From Clostridiales bacterium (GTDB lineage: Bacteria > Bacillota_A > Clostridia > Christensenellales > Pumilibacteraceae): a DNA stretch of 64,000 bases. The notes under the pieces were generated by a model. That model had not been told where the DNA came from and did not search any database. It saw nothing but the letters and a program-made list of their open reading frames with translations. How positions within the stretch are numbered: position 1 is the stretch's first letter; every line of letters starts with the position of its first letter. Both the position numbers and the translations under genes were made by a program. Positions 1 through 9,426 of this stretch are shown here, piece after piece. The stretch covers positions 1 to 64,000 of the forward strand of contig JAISDO010000008.1 of NCBI GenBank assembly GCA_031264755.1, given 5' to 3'.

Positions 1-22
1 TCTCTTGACTATATTTATCTGA

Positions 23-751
23 CTACTTTGTATCTTCTTGCTCTATCCATCTTGCATACAGCTCTACCAACTCTTCTGGCGTTGTTGGCAACACATTGTC
101 CCACTCTTGTGTACAATCACTGTCCGTATACCAACCACCAAATATATACCCATCTCTTGTAGATGTATCTGGGTCTAAGTACAACCCACTCTCAACTACA
201 TAATCTCTCCAATACAAATCCTCATTGGGTGACTCATCGTAGTTGTAATAATATTTTATATTAGGTTGCATACCTAGACTTGTGTAACTACCACCTAGAT
301 ATGAACGTATAAATGACAGCTCCCAACGCATAGAAATCACATAATTCAAATTTGGGGTTGTTGAAAATACCCGATCATCATAGTTCCATATTGTATGTGG
401 CATGTATAGCTTTTGCAATTGCTCGCTCTCTAACGGGAAATACATACTCACCCCCCACATAACACCATTCTGTCTGACAAGACCTATCTCATTAACCACA
501 AAACCTTGTACAACACTCGGCACTACTAACACTTGTTGCTCTTTGCCAATATCCGTTAGTCCTAATGCTATCGCTGTTTGATTACTTTTGTTCAGTCTAA
601 TATAAAAGTACCCATCATCACTTATTACTACGGGACGATTCGGGTCGTTGTATGGATCATAACGCTTGCATGCTGACAGTGTCAATATAGACACCAACAC
701 AAGCATAGCCAATACAATCCTCAATGTCCTTTTGCCCATCACCTTAGTCAT
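23..751 (-). CDS. Lipoprotein with C-terminal InlB B-type repeat
   Basis: Predicted secreted lipoprotein of 242 residues. The N-terminus has basic residues, a hydrophobic stretch and a lipobox (LSAC, Cys at about residue 28), so it is probably anchored to the outer face of the membrane. Residues ~197-237 read GYIFGGWYTDSDCTQEW...LYARW, the pattern of the InlB B-repeat (Listeria-Bacteroides repeat, Flg_new family) found in surface proteins. The middle part is not recognised. The first ATG is supported by a GGGGG Shine-Dalgarno-like run 9 nt upstream and a TTGACA-17-TACTAT promoter. It is transcribed alone towards the left edge of the window. Export and the repeat are seen directly; an adhesive or binding role is inference only. 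Confidence 0.8.
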   Translation of the reverse strand: MTKVMGKRTLRIVLAMLVLVSILTLSACKRYDPYNDPNRPVVISDDGYFYIRLNKSNQTAIALGLTDIGKEQQVLVVPSVVQGFVVNEIGLVRQNGVMWGVSMYFPLESEQLQKLYMPHTIWNYDDRVFSTTPNLNYVISMRWELSFIRSYLGGSYTSLGMQPNIKYYYNYDESPNEDLYWRDYVVESGLYLDPDTSTRDGYIFGGWYTDSDCTQEWDNVLPTTPEELVELYARWIEQEDTK

Positions 752-795
752 CTTATCTTACCCCCATATCTTGTTTTGTATTGTTGATAATACAA

Positions 796-824
796 ATAGT
801 ACTATATTTGTTATATTATGTCAA
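796..824 (-). promoter_or_regulatory. Promoter of the InlB-repeat lipoprotein gene
   Basis: On the minus strand, TTGACA (819-824) is followed after 17 bp by TACTAT (796-801). The start codon lies 44 nt further on, after a G-rich ribosome-binding site. Confidence 0.6.
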
Positions 825-934
825 TTGTATTTTGCTCTATTTATACTGCAATTTGTATTTTTTCTTAAATATACTAAATCACCATCAATCCTCCTACATC
901 AACCCTAGATTGTCACTAGTAGTTGACAATACAA

Positions 935-964
935 GAGAGTATAGCTAACGTTAGCTACACTCTC
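935..964. terminator. Strong hairpin without U-tract between convergent-looking ends
   Basis: The 30-bp inverted repeat GAGAGT-a-TAGCTAAC / GTTAGCTA-c-ACTCTC has one mismatch and essentially no loop. It lies about 90 bp past the stop of the gene at 1056-1712 and upstream of the lipoprotein promoter. No T-run follows on either strand, so it may be a 3'-end-protecting stem or a protein-binding site rather than a classical terminator. The rest of 752-1055 shows only the lipoprotein promoter. Confidence 0.45.
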
Positions 965-1055
965 CACAAATGCAATCTGCTTGTAGTTGCAATATTTTGT
1001 TTCTTATTGTATTTGAGACACAAAACACAACCTTTGTAGATAAATTTATACAAAA

Positions 1056-1712
1056 CTATACTATGTGATTGAGCAAATTGACATTAGTGTTGGTAGATGT
1101 GAGTGCATGCACAAAATGTGCACCCTGTGGATTGCCATGACACAGTTCTATAGTCAACATGTTGTTGTCAGTCCCTACTATATATATCTTGTCTAACACT
1201 AATATTCTCACTTGATGAGAGTGTATCTTGACAAAAATATCCAAAGTAGAATGTATCAATGCAGTATCTGTAGTATAAGGTACAACTTCTATACTATATT
1301 TGGTATTGTTTGGACTGGTTATCTGTATGGTAGATATGGACAAACATCGGGTATAAGATGTCATCTTGACACTATCTACAAGTCTGATTAGACAATCAGA
1401 CTGCTTGAGTTGCATCTGGTGAGCACTATAGTCCAATACATTGTTGCAAACACTATACCATAGCTCTGTTAGTCTATCTTGTTGTATCTTCTTGCTAATC
1501 TCCCAAGCCTGAACAATTGTATCCCAACACTCTTGTGCTTGCTTGCTATGATCAACAAAGTCGCTCAATGTGTCCCTATTATCTTTGCCTATTACTGAGT
1601 TGGCAACTACTTGATACAACCTATCAACATTACGTCTATCCTCCAGACTAGACATCAATTGATGTCTAGTCTGGATACACTCACCTATACTTTTACTCCA
1701 ATCCAAACTCAT
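1056..1712 (-). CDS. Hypothetical protein of unknown function
   Basis: Soluble-looking protein of about 218 residues that I do not recognise. It has no signal peptide, membrane segment or clear motif. The N-terminal half is charged and probably helical; the C-terminal half is beta-rich with many Thr/Ile/Val. The start is put at ATG 1712 rather than the ATG 12 nt upstream, because GGAG stands 6 nt before it. Residues ~17-28 are encoded by a 34-bp perfect palindrome (1642-1675), which is unusual inside a coding sequence. It lies 67 bp downstream of the alcohol dehydrogenase gene in the same direction and could be cotranscribed, although a TTGACA sequence also lies just upstream. Confidence 0.6.
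   Translation of the reverse strand: MSLDWSKSIGECIQTRHQLMSSLEDRRNVDRLYQVVANSVIGKDNRDTLSDFVDHSKQAQECWDTIVQAWEISKKIQQDRLTELWYSVCNNVLDYSAHQMQLKQSDCLIRLVDSVKMTSYTRCLSISTIQITSPNNTKYSIEVVPYTTDTALIHSTLDIFVKIHSHQVRILVLDKIYIVGTDNNMLTIELCHGNPQGAHFVHALTSTNTNVNLLNHIV
1642..1675. repeat. 34-bp perfect palindrome inside a coding region
   Basis: The half-site TCCAGACTAGACATCAA is followed directly by its exact reverse complement, with no spacer and no mismatch. As RNA it could fold into a stem of up to 17 bp minus the loop, close to the 5' end of the hypothetical gene's message. The reading frame passes through it without a stop. Confidence 0.9.
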
Positions 1713-1778
1713 ACTGGACTCCATAGTTGTTTAGTGCTTTGTCAATTGGCGCTTAGGTTGATACAATTTGGTGCAATC

Positions 1779-2942
1779 TCAAAGGCTCATTTCATAAATC
1801 TTGATTATGTCTTTAGCCAAAAGAGGTTTGTAACCTTTTGTAGTCTTAGTTTCGGCTTTGGTAGCCATATCTTGAAAATGTGTCCTATCAATATTGATAC
1901 TACTCAATGTAGACTTGAGTCCAAGTGTCTCAAAAAAGAATTTGGATAGTGCTTGTATACCCTGTTGTGCTATGTCCATCTTAGGCAAAGTAGAAGATAT
2001 CCCAAAAACATTAACACCAAACTGAACAAACTTGTCAACCGTGGTATCATCTAGCACATATTTCATCCATCTAGGCGTCAATATTGCCAATCCCAAACCA
2101 TGTGATATATCATAATATGCGGATAGCTGATGCTCCATAGCGTGACAACTCCATCCTTGTCGCTTGCCACCATTGATTAGTCCATTGATTGCCCAACTAC
2201 TAGCCCACATCAAGTTGGCTCTAGCATTGTAGTTGGTAGGGTCTTGTAGTGCAACTGGAGCTGCCTTGATTACAGTCTTGAGCAAGCTTTCCATTATGCC
2301 ATCTAACATCTCTAGATCTTGTGGAGCAGTGAAGTATACCTCTATTATGTGAGACATTATGTCCGCTGTGCCACAAGCCGTCTGATACTTGTCTACCGTA
2401 TAAGTATTGCACGGATCAAGAAAAGACACTTTGGGTTGCATCAAAGGATTGGCATTGCCCAATTTGTCATTGGTCTTGAGATTGCTGATTACGCCACCTG
2501 CATTCATCTCGCTACCTGTTGCTGACAACGTAAGTATACTGATGATAGGTAGACACTTGTCAGTCTTAGCTATGCCAGTACTCAAATCCCAAGCATCGCC
2601 ATCATAGTATCTAGCACTAGCTACAAACTTGGTACAGTCAATTACTGATCCACCACCAACGGCTAGCAATACCTCTATATTGTGCTGCTTGCACAGTTCG
2701 GCAGCGGCGGCAACAGATTCCACTCTAGGATTGGGCTCTATACCACCATACTCAAACAGTTCAAGTCCTGCATCCTTAATATGTTTGACAACTTTGTCAT
2801 ATAGTCCAAATTTTTTGATACTACCACCACCATAAGTCAATAGTACACGTTTGCCATATTTGAGCAATTCGGAACTCAAGTTGCCCAATTGGTCATGTCC
2901 AAAATACACTTTGGTAGTGTTGTGAAATACAAAATCATTCAT
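1779..2942 (-). CDS. Iron-containing alcohol dehydrogenase (BDH/YqhD type)
   Basis: Group III, metal-dependent alcohol dehydrogenase of about 387 residues, the usual length for NAD(P)H-dependent butanol/aldehyde reductases of fermenting Clostridia. The N-terminal dinucleotide domain has the GGGSVID signature (about residue 96). The metal site is visible as Asp and His in TADIMSHIIE and two His in CHAMEHQLS...DISHGLGLA. The start is at ATG 2942, which has GGAGAT 6 nt upstream; a longer frame begins 30 nt earlier without such a site. A TATAAT box (2981-2986) with a weak TTGACT at 15 bp precedes it. Likely role: reduction of aldehydes to alcohols in fermentation. The exact substrate cannot be read from the sequence. 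Confidence 0.9.
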   Translation of the reverse strand: MNDFVFHNTTKVYFGHDQLGNLSSELLKYGKRVLLTYGGGSIKKFGLYDKVVKHIKDAGLELFEYGGIEPNPRVESVAAAAELCKQHNIEVLLAVGGGSVIDCTKFVASARYYDGDAWDLSTGIAKTDKCLPIISILTLSATGSEMNAGGVISNLKTNDKLGNANPLMQPKVSFLDPCNTYTVDKYQTACGTADIMSHIIEVYFTAPQDLEMLDGIMESLLKTVIKAAPVALQDPTNYNARANLMWASSWAINGLINGGKRQGWSCHAMEHQLSAYYDISHGLGLAILTPRWMKYVLDDTTVDKFVQFGVNVFGISSTLPKMDIAQQGIQALSKFFFETLGLKSTLSSINIDRTHFQDMATKAETKTTKGYKPLLAKDIIKIYEMSL

Positions 2943-3016
2943 TAATTTATCTCCATATGTGGTAGTTGACACAACAATATATTATACCATATCAATCCAA
3001 AAGTCAAATTCACAAT

Positions 3017-3745
3017 CTAATCAATCAAAAACTTTTGTTTGTCTATATTGCGTGTGATATGCTCAAAGGCATCATGTACACTGTCAGTTAGTATAAACAA
3101 CTCCTTGTCTCTAGCCGATATATAGCCATGCTCCAACATCATATCAAAATTAAGTACCTTGCTAAAATAGTCTTTGCCAAATAATACAAAGGGTATAACC
3201 TTCTGCATCTTGTTGGTCTGTGACAATGTTATTATCTCAAACAGCTCGTCCATAGTCCCAAATCCACCAGGGAAGATTACAAAAGCTTTGGCAAGTAGAG
3301 CAAAGAAAAACTTGCGTATAAAAAAATAATTGAACCGAAAAACCAAACCATCACTAATATATTGATTCTCGTTTTGTTCAAATGGCAATGTTATATTAAA
3401 ACCCAGTGTGCGTTCACCCGCATCACTAGCTCCTTTGTTGGCTGCCTCCATGGCACCTTTGCCCCCACCAGTACATATGTAGTACTTGTCCTCTGGATGC
3501 CTATCACGATAACGCTCTTTGACCCACAATGCCAACTTGTTGGACAATTGATAATTGGATTGGTAGTATGCTTTGGACATAGCATTGTTGTCGTTGGGCT
3601 TGGTGCGAGCAGTACCAAAGAAGACAATAGTATTCTTGATATTTTCCATCTCTAGTTTGCGTCTAATGGACACAAACTCATCAAATATACGCAACTCTCT
3701 ATCTGTTAGTTGACCTTGTGTCAACATATCCTGTAAGTCAATCAT
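3017..3745 (-). CDS. LOG family protein (nucleotide 5'-monophosphate phosphoribohydrolase-like)
   Basis: Protein of about 242 residues in the Lonely Guy / lysine-decarboxylase-like fold. The family signature PGGFGTMDEL is present at about residue 165, and the phosphate-binding TGGGKGAMEAAN lies near residue 100. Members of this family cleave purine nucleoside monophosphates to free base and ribose 5-phosphate; many bacterial members have no defined physiological role. The start ATG 3745 has GGGGAG 6 nt upstream, so the two extra N-terminal codons from an upstream TTG are not used. It sits between rplS and the alcohol dehydrogenase gene, all on the same strand. Confidence 0.85.
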   Translation of the reverse strand: MIDLQDMLTQGQLTDRELRIFDEFVSIRRKLEMENIKNTIVFFGTARTKPNDNNAMSKAYYQSNYQLSNKLALWVKERYRDRHPEDKYYICTGGGKGAMEAANKGASDAGERTLGFNITLPFEQNENQYISDGLVFRFNYFFIRKFFFALLAKAFVIFPGGFGTMDELFEIITLSQTNKMQKVIPFVLFGKDYFSKVLNFDMMLEHGYISARDKELFILTDSVHDAFEHITRNIDKQKFLID

Positions 3746-3824
3746 ACACAACTCCCCTCGTTGTTATAAATCAAAAGTAGCACAAATACACATGCACTAC
3801 TTTGTGAAACAAAAGTCTAAATTG

Positions 3825-4274
3825 TTATTTTTTGGGCTTGGTCTCTTTGGCTTTGGGAGCCTCTGGCACCTTAGTGGTTGTCACCTTGTCTTTGGACTCT
3901 GTTGCTGGCTTGGTCTTCTTGCCCCTGGAGTCTTTGACTTCTTTGATTTTGGCAGCATTGCCACTCAGATTGCGCAAATAATATAATTTGGCACGTCTAA
4001 CCTTGCCTCTTTTGATTACTTCTATCTTGTCTATACGAGGACTATGCAACAAAAAAACTCTCTCTATACCCACACCCAGTGACACACGTCTAACAGTAAA
4101 TGTCTCACGCAGTCCGCCATTTTTGCGAGCAATTACTCTGCCCTCAAATGCTTGCAATCTCTCCTTGTCACCCTCTACAACTTTGATAGATACTTTGACT
4201 AGGTCGCCTACATTAAACTTAGAAACACTCTTTTTGAGATATTCCTTTTCTATATTGTGTACAAGACTATTCAT
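3825..4274 (-). CDS. rplS: 50S ribosomal protein L19 (bL19), with lysine-rich tail
   Basis: L19, a large-subunit protein at the interface with the 30S subunit. The core (residues 1-~110) is canonical, from [20 protein letters not shown] to [25 protein letters not shown] tail of about 35-40 residues rich in Lys, Thr, Pro and Glu follows, making the protein ~149 residues instead of the usual ~115. Such low-complexity tails occur in some lineages; its role is unknown. The start is at ATG 4274, with GGAG 8 nt upstream. It is separated from the usual trmD-rimM neighbours, at least in this window, and has its own promoter. Confidence 0.95.
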   Translation of the reverse strand: MNSLVHNIEKEYLKKSVSKFNVGDLVKVSIKVVEGDKERLQAFEGRVIARKNGGLRETFTVRRVSLGVGIERVFLLHSPRIDKIEVIKRGKVRRAKLYYLRNLSGNAAKIKEVKDSRGKKTKPATESKDKVTTTKVPEAPKAKETKPKK

Positions 4275-4360
4275 GACTACTTCTCCACTTTTCAACTACA
4301 TTGTATTCTTGGTTGTCTTTGGTTGCAACTAGCGGACTACAACGGTCACTATACATATCT

Positions 4361-4389
4361 AGTATATCATATAGACAGCAATATTGCAA
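4361..4389 (-). promoter_or_regulatory. Promoter of rplS with ~80-nt leader
   Basis: On the minus strand, TTGCAA (4384-4389) lies 17 bp before TATACT (4361-4366), giving a leader of about 80 nt before the rplS start. Bacillota often carry an autoregulatory L19 leader structure here. The sequence TGGTTGCAA / TTGCAACCA could pair around the promoter, but I cannot confirm a leader motif. Confidence 0.5.
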
Positions 4390-4444
4390 CCAAAATTTGG
4401 ATTGGTGCAACAACTATGTTGTCACATTATGTATTCAACATCAA

Positions 4445-7400
4445 CTATTTGTTGAGTATTAGTTTGAGCTTGGGTAGTATTATCAACATTTCAGATTTGG
4501 TCTTGTCCTCTTTATCGTGCCAATATACTATATGATTGATTGTAGCCTCTTTTGGCGTGTATCCTTTGACGGAGTATTGTTGCAACTTGAGTGCAAAGGC
4601 ATTAGAATATTTGACAACTAGAGTATTGTTGCTAACTAGCCCTTGTGGACTGATTGACAGTCTGTCCCCACTAACCAATCTAGCTATCTCTTGTTGCACC
4701 TCTCTATGTCCAAACCCACCAAGAAACACATCTTTGTGCTCTAGCTCCACAACCAACTCATCAGGCATAATGTAGTTGGTATTGTCTGTCAATCTTACAA
4801 CGCCATTGGCTACAACGCCACCAAATATTGTACTTGTGGATATTATACAGAGATTGCTCTTGGCTCTTGTCAATGCTACATATAGCTCTCTTGTATCGTT
4901 CTGTGTAAGATTATTATTGATTTGATATCCTAGATATACATTGTCAAACTCTCGCCCCTTGGTCATGTATGTAGTAGAGACTAGTATACTCTCCTCACTT
5001 GACACAAAGTCTTGTAGTTTGCTCTCGTCTACGAACTGTCTTAGATCAGACTTGTACTTGTATCTAGAGTGTATAGCTTCAAAGTCTCGTATCAGCCGTA
5101 GCACACAAGGTAGATTGTGTGACTGTCTGTATCTCTTGGATATATCCAATTTGGCGTTGTTCCACACATCTGCATCTATCATAGGATAATCGCCCTGACA
5201 TACAGTGACGACTAACTCCCTCAGCTCTATCAAGTCATATAGCCTAAAGCCACGATTACTCTGTATTGCTCGTGCTTGCAGTCCATGCTTGGACAACAGT
5301 GCTACTATATTGTTGACGTGAAGATTGGTACGCACAACTATACAGGTAGAGCCGTGGGGTTTGTCTCTCAGTATAGCGTTGACAATAGGTATCTCTATAT
5401 GAGATTGTGGGTGCAAGGTGGTTATTGCAATCTTGCCTACCTTAGATGATACTGCTTTGAGTGGATTGGATTTGAGTCTATCTTTGAGATACCTATCACC
5501 AAAACTATTGCTAAACTCCACTATATTGGATACACTGCGATAGTTGTCTAGCAACTCGTATTTGCGACCATTGCCTTTGGCATGAGCTATCCTCTTAAGG
5601 TACTCAGACGATGAGCCCCGCCACTCGTAGATATTCTGGTCATCGTCGCCTACTGCCATTACCCTTACGCCTGGATTGTATTTGGCTAGAGTACATATCA
5701 ATTCAAACTCGCTCTTGCTCATGTCTTGAGCTTCGTCAATCACTATTATGGCAAGGCTCATTTTGGACTTGTCTATAGAGCCCTCTTTGATTTTGGCTAC
5801 TGTCTCATCTACAATCTCGTCCGAACCATCAAGACTACCCAACAAACCCAACAAGTCAAAGCAATAAGAGTGAAAAGTCTTGATTTTGACAAAATTTGCC
5901 GCATTGCCTATCAAGCGTATTAGCCTAATTTTGAACTCAGTAGCCGCCGCACGAGAGAATGTTAGCATAAGTATATTCTCGTGCTTGATATCTTCTTGAT
6001 AGTATATTGCGGCTAGCTTGTGAGAGAGTACCATAGTCTTGCCACTACCCGGTCCCGCTATAATGCCTATATATTCACTCTTTTTGTCATCTATTATTTG
6101 TCCTTGTATTGGTGATAGATGCTTGAAGAGTTGGTTGTATTTGGTAGGAGTCATATTGCGACGCAATTCGGACAATCTACCCCCAAAGTATTTGGCTTTG
6201 AACATGCCATCGTTCATGACAAAGTAGTCATATGCGAGCTTCAATGCCTTGTTGTAGTCTTGAGAGAGTAGCCTCAAGTACTCGGCTATAATATGTATTT
6301 GTTCTTTTTTGGTATTGTAGTATCTCTCCATACCAGCATAATCTACATTGGTGTACCTCAATGATTTGGTATAGTTCAATCTAGTCACTGTCATCCTGTT
6401 GTATATTACCAAAAATCCGCCATCTATATCTAGACACCCTATACGCTTGAGATAGTACAAGGCGTCTTCTACCTCTATGCTATCTACTACTTTGCCTAAT
6501 AGCTGATTGCTCAAGATGTACTCCTGTACAATCTCAAGTACACTAAACTCTATCTTGCAATCCTCGTTGTCTTTGGGCTTGTTGAACTTGGTATCGTACA
6601 ACCACTCAAGCACAAACTCAGCCACATCCAACCTCTTGTTGGCATTTGCTATTATCTTGTCTAGCTTGAGATAACATCTAAAACTAATATAGTCTTTGTT
6701 GGTGGTATATTTCTTTTTGATTATTCGCTTGATGTCATAGTAGTTGATTAGCTTCTTGAGATGATCTATTGAGGCATTGGGCACTTGTTGTTGCATAGCT
6801 GTACGGATCTCCTTGATATTGAATCTATACCCAATCAAGCTAGTCTCTTGCTTGTCAACAATCTCGTCCTCACTCTCTATATTGTCATCAATATCTAGTG
6901 CAACTTGCACCTCCGTATTGGGACTGACAAAGTCTAGTTTATTCTCATTGTCTTGTAGCCACCGACAAAAAAACTCTTCTACACCCTTGTATACCCTCAA
7001 TCTTCTTATAACAGTTTTGCCCTTGTCTTTGTCTAATGTGCCATATAGATCCTTGTAGTCATCTAAGATCTTTATTGATTTGAGTTTGTCTATTATTCTA
7101 ATTATTCGCTCTACTTCTATCTGCTCTCTATCTGCTATATAGTCTACTTGCTCGTTGTTGTCATTGGTATCCTTGTCTCTACCCCCTTTGGCTCTAGTTT
7201 TGAAGAGTCTTTGTACTATCCTTACGGCATCTTCTCGCTCTCTATCGTTAGTCCATGCATTGCTATCCTGTATCCGCTTGCGAGCGTCACTAATGCTAGA
7301 TGTCTGTAGTGCTGTTGCATACACTTTGGGCATATTTTGCCCACGACTCACTAGCCCGGATTGTTCTAGTGCATTGATACATGCAGAGACACGAGTGCCT

Positions 7401-9379
7401 ATCTCGCCCTCGTTGACGTCACTCCACCCTGCCTCTCTAGCTATATCCAATGCTGACAATGTCAATTTGGATTTTTGCTCATTGGCAGTACATTTTTTGA
7501 TAGCTCTCCATATGTCGTTGATCTCTTTGGCTGTTATTTTGGTCTGGTTGAGGAAGACAAAATGCTTGTTGATATCATCGTCATTAAACAAGGCATAACA
7601 CTTGGCTTGCAATCTCTCATCTCTACCTGCACGCCCCGCTTCTTGCACGTAGTCCTCTAGAGAGGTGGATATATCGTAGTGTACGACAAGGCCTACATTG
7701 TCCTTGTCTACCCCCATACCAAAGGCTTTGGTAGCTACTATAATATTGCATTGACCTGACACAAACTTGTCTTGATTGGCTACTCTAACTCGCTTGTCCA
7801 TCTTGCCATGATATGCTATAGCATGCAATCCATCTTCGTTGAGTTTGGCTGCTAGTTGTGTAGCTCGTGTGGTCCTAGATACATACACTATACTAGGGCA
7901 TCTATATGTAGTCAAGAGATCCCTTAGCTTGGCGTCTTTTTCTTTGTCGTCTTGTACATGGATAGCTTGGTACTGTAGATTGGTACGGCTTGCTTTGGAT
8001 ATTACTTGCTCCAAATGCAGTCCCAAGTTGGTCTTGAAGTAGTTCTTTATATCTTTGACTACTTCTTCCTTAGCCGTTGCAGTAAAACATGATATGGGTA
8101 TAGCACGCTCAGCTTCTTTGGCTCGTTGTAGATCGGTGATAAATTGGGCAATATACAAGTAATCTACCCTAAAGTCATGCCCCCAAGACGAGAAACAGTG
8201 AGCTTCGTCTATAACTATCCGCACAATATTGCGATTGTGTAGCATTCGGCATATACTATTGCTCCTTAGAGACTCGGGGGATATGTAGAGGATACTTGCT
8301 TGTCCATTCTCTACTCTTTCTATCTGCTTGGTGCGTTCGATAGGATCTAGACTACCATCTATACGGACAGCTTTGGTTATGTTGTGTTTGTTTTCTAGAT
8401 TGTCTACTTGATCCTTTTGGAGCGATTGCAGAGGCGAAATGACCACAGTCAACCCCTTATAGCTCTCTCCTTGCATCAATGCAGGCAACTGAAATGTGAT
8501 AGATTTGCCTCCCCCTGTAGGGAAGACCGCCAGCAACGATTGATTGGCTATAGCCAATTTGGCAGCTTGCTCTTGCAAATTGTCACCGTCGTATGTTCTA
8601 AATTGCTTGTAACCATACCACTTATCCAATCCTTTGATTACATCTAAGTAATAATTGCAATATTGACACTCACCACAATAATTGCCCCTTAGCTGGTATA
8701 GTATATTCTCCACTCTAGGATAACGCTTGAGTACCCATGTCGGCGTAATAGAGTTATTGTCCACACTCATTACATCTATCTGAGCTATAGCATATGCTAG
8801 CTCTATAGGGTGTTGTTGCACTAGTGACTGTATATTGCATCTAGTACAAACTTTGGCATTGAGATATTTGGCAATGTCAATATGTATATTGTCTCGTTGC
8901 GGATAGTAGGTGTGATAGTCAAACCAACCTCCAAAGTATGGACTTGCTTGCAACAGATTGTAGTATATCAACTGTAGAGTAGGTTTGAGTTTGTGCCAAG
9001 CATTGCACTCGTCATAGAAGAGATCTCTAGCCTTGATGGCGTCATTGAGTGGATTGTTGTCCTGTACAGGGTCAAACTTGTCGTCCTTGAGCAGCTTGTG
9101 ATAGGGATACCTAGCAAACAACAACGGTGACCAATACAATGTATCTATGTAGTATTGGATACCACTACTATCCAATTGCTGTCGCAAGTATTTGGCATCG
9201 TGCTCTATGATATTGTGTCCACAGCAGTAGATACCTCCATACAAAAACAAGGCAAAGTCATTGAGATTGCTAGAGTGATAACTCTTGCCATCTGCTTTGA
9301 TTGCCCCTATATCTAGCACCTTGCCTGCAAGGTTTGTTTCAATATCTATCCATATGATGTTGTATGGTTGGTTTTGCAT
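4445..9379 (-). CDS. Exonuclease-RecQ-UvrD fusion DNA helicase
   Basis: Very large protein (1644 residues) joining three DNA-processing modules. Residues ~1-125 look like a DEDD 3'-5' exonuclease (WIDIETN near residue 11, HNIIEHDAKYL near 55, a later Asp-containing motif). Paired CxxC motifs (CTRC, CGECQYC at ~180-245) may bind zinc. The RecQ superfamily-2 core follows, with FPTGGGKS at ~289, IDEAHCFSSWGHDFR at ~391 and QEAGRAGRD. The last third is a UvrD/Rep-like superfamily-1 helicase, with GPGSGKT at ~1110, VIDEAQDMS, GDDDQNIYEWRG and LYVALTRAK. Similar long RecQ-family proteins are known in Bacteroidetes and Clostridia, and their pathway is not well defined. The gene stands alone and has a TTGACA-17-GATAGA promoter only 5 nt before the ATG, implying a leaderless message. 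Confidence 0.9.
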   Translation of the reverse strand: MQNQPYNIIWIDIETNLAGKVLDIGAIKADGKSYHSSNLNDFALFLYGGIYCCGHNIIEHDAKYLRQQLDSSGIQYYIDTLYWSPLLFARYPYHKLLKDDKFDPVQDNNPLNDAIKARDLFYDECNAWHKLKPTLQLIYYNLLQASPYFGGWFDYHTYYPQRDNIHIDIAKYLNAKVCTRCNIQSLVQQHPIELAYAIAQIDVMSVDNNSITPTWVLKRYPRVENILYQLRGNYCGECQYCNYYLDVIKGLDKWYGYKQFRTYDGDNLQEQAAKLAIANQSLLAVFPTGGGKSITFQLPALMQGESYKGLTVVISPLQSLQKDQVDNLENKHNITKAVRIDGSLDPIERTKQIERVENGQASILYISPESLRSNSICRMLHNRNIVRIVIDEAHCFSSWGHDFRVDYLYIAQFITDLQRAKEAERAIPISCFTATAKEEVVKDIKNYFKTNLGLHLEQVISKASRTNLQYQAIHVQDDKEKDAKLRDLLTTYRCPSIVYVSRTTRATQLAAKLNEDGLHAIAYHGKMDKRVRVANQDKFVSGQCNIIVATKAFGMGVDKDNVGLVVHYDISTSLEDYVQEAGRAGRDERLQAKCYALFNDDDINKHFVFLNQTKITAKEINDIWRAIKKCTANEQKSKLTLSALDIAREAGWSDVNEGEIGTRVSACINALEQSGLVSRGQNMPKVYATALQTSSISDARKRIQDSNAWTNDREREDAVRIVQRLFKTRAKGGRDKDTNDNNEQVDYIADREQIEVERIIRIIDKLKSIKILDDYKDLYGTLDKDKGKTVIRRLRVYKGVEEFFCRWLQDNENKLDFVSPNTEVQVALDIDDNIESEDEIVDKQETSLIGYRFNIKEIRTAMQQQVPNASIDHLKKLINYYDIKRIIKKKYTTNKDYISFRCYLKLDKIIANANKRLDVAEFVLEWLYDTKFNKPKDNEDCKIEFSVLEIVQEYILSNQLLGKVVDSIEVEDALYYLKRIGCLDIDGGFLVIYNRMTVTRLNYTKSLRYTNVDYAGMERYYNTKKEQIHIIAEYLRLLSQDYNKALKLAYDYFVMNDGMFKAKYFGGRLSELRRNMTPTKYNQLFKHLSPIQGQIIDDKKSEYIGIIAGPGSGKTMVLSHKLAAIYYQEDIKHENILMLTFSRAAATEFKIRLIRLIGNAANFVKIKTFHSYCFDLLGLLGSLDGSDEIVDETVAKIKEGSIDKSKMSLAIIVIDEAQDMSKSEFELICTLAKYNPGVRVMAVGDDDQNIYEWRGSSSEYLKRIAHAKGNGRKYELLDNYRSVSNIVEFSNSFGDRYLKDRLKSNPLKAVSSKVGKIAITTLHPQSHIEIPIVNAILRDKPHGSTCIVVRTNLHVNNIVALLSKHGLQARAIQSNRGFRLYDLIELRELVVTVCQGDYPMIDADVWNNAKLDISKRYRQSHNLPCVLRLIRDFEAIHSRYKYKSDLRQFVDESKLQDFVSSEESILVSTTYMTKGREFDNVYLGYQINNNLTQNDTRELYVALTRAKSNLCIISTSTIFGGVVANGVVRLTDNTNYIMPDELVVELEHKDVFLGGFGHREVQQEIARLVSGDRLSISPQGLVSNNTLVVKYSNAFALKLQQYSVKGYTPKEATINHIVYWHDKEDKTKSEMLIILPKLKLILNK

Positions 9380-9384
9380 TATAT

Positions 9385-9413
9385 TCTATCAAATATTGCA
9401 ATACTTGTGTCAA
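9385..9413 (-). promoter_or_regulatory. Promoter of the RecQ-UvrD gene
   Basis: On the minus strand, TTGACA (9408-9413) is followed 17 bp later by GATAGA (9385-9390), which ends 5 nt before the start codon. There is no room for a ribosome-binding site. Confidence 0.5.
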
Positions 9414-9426
9414 TATCATTTGTTAA

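Noticed and set aside
1611..1949. Plus-strand frame sharing a peptide with the minus-strand gene
   Set aside because: The shared peptide only reflects the 34-bp palindrome, which reads the same on both strands.
7155..7598. 147-codon plus-strand frame opposite the helicase gene
   Set aside because: Antisense shadow, rich in Leu/Ser; no signals.
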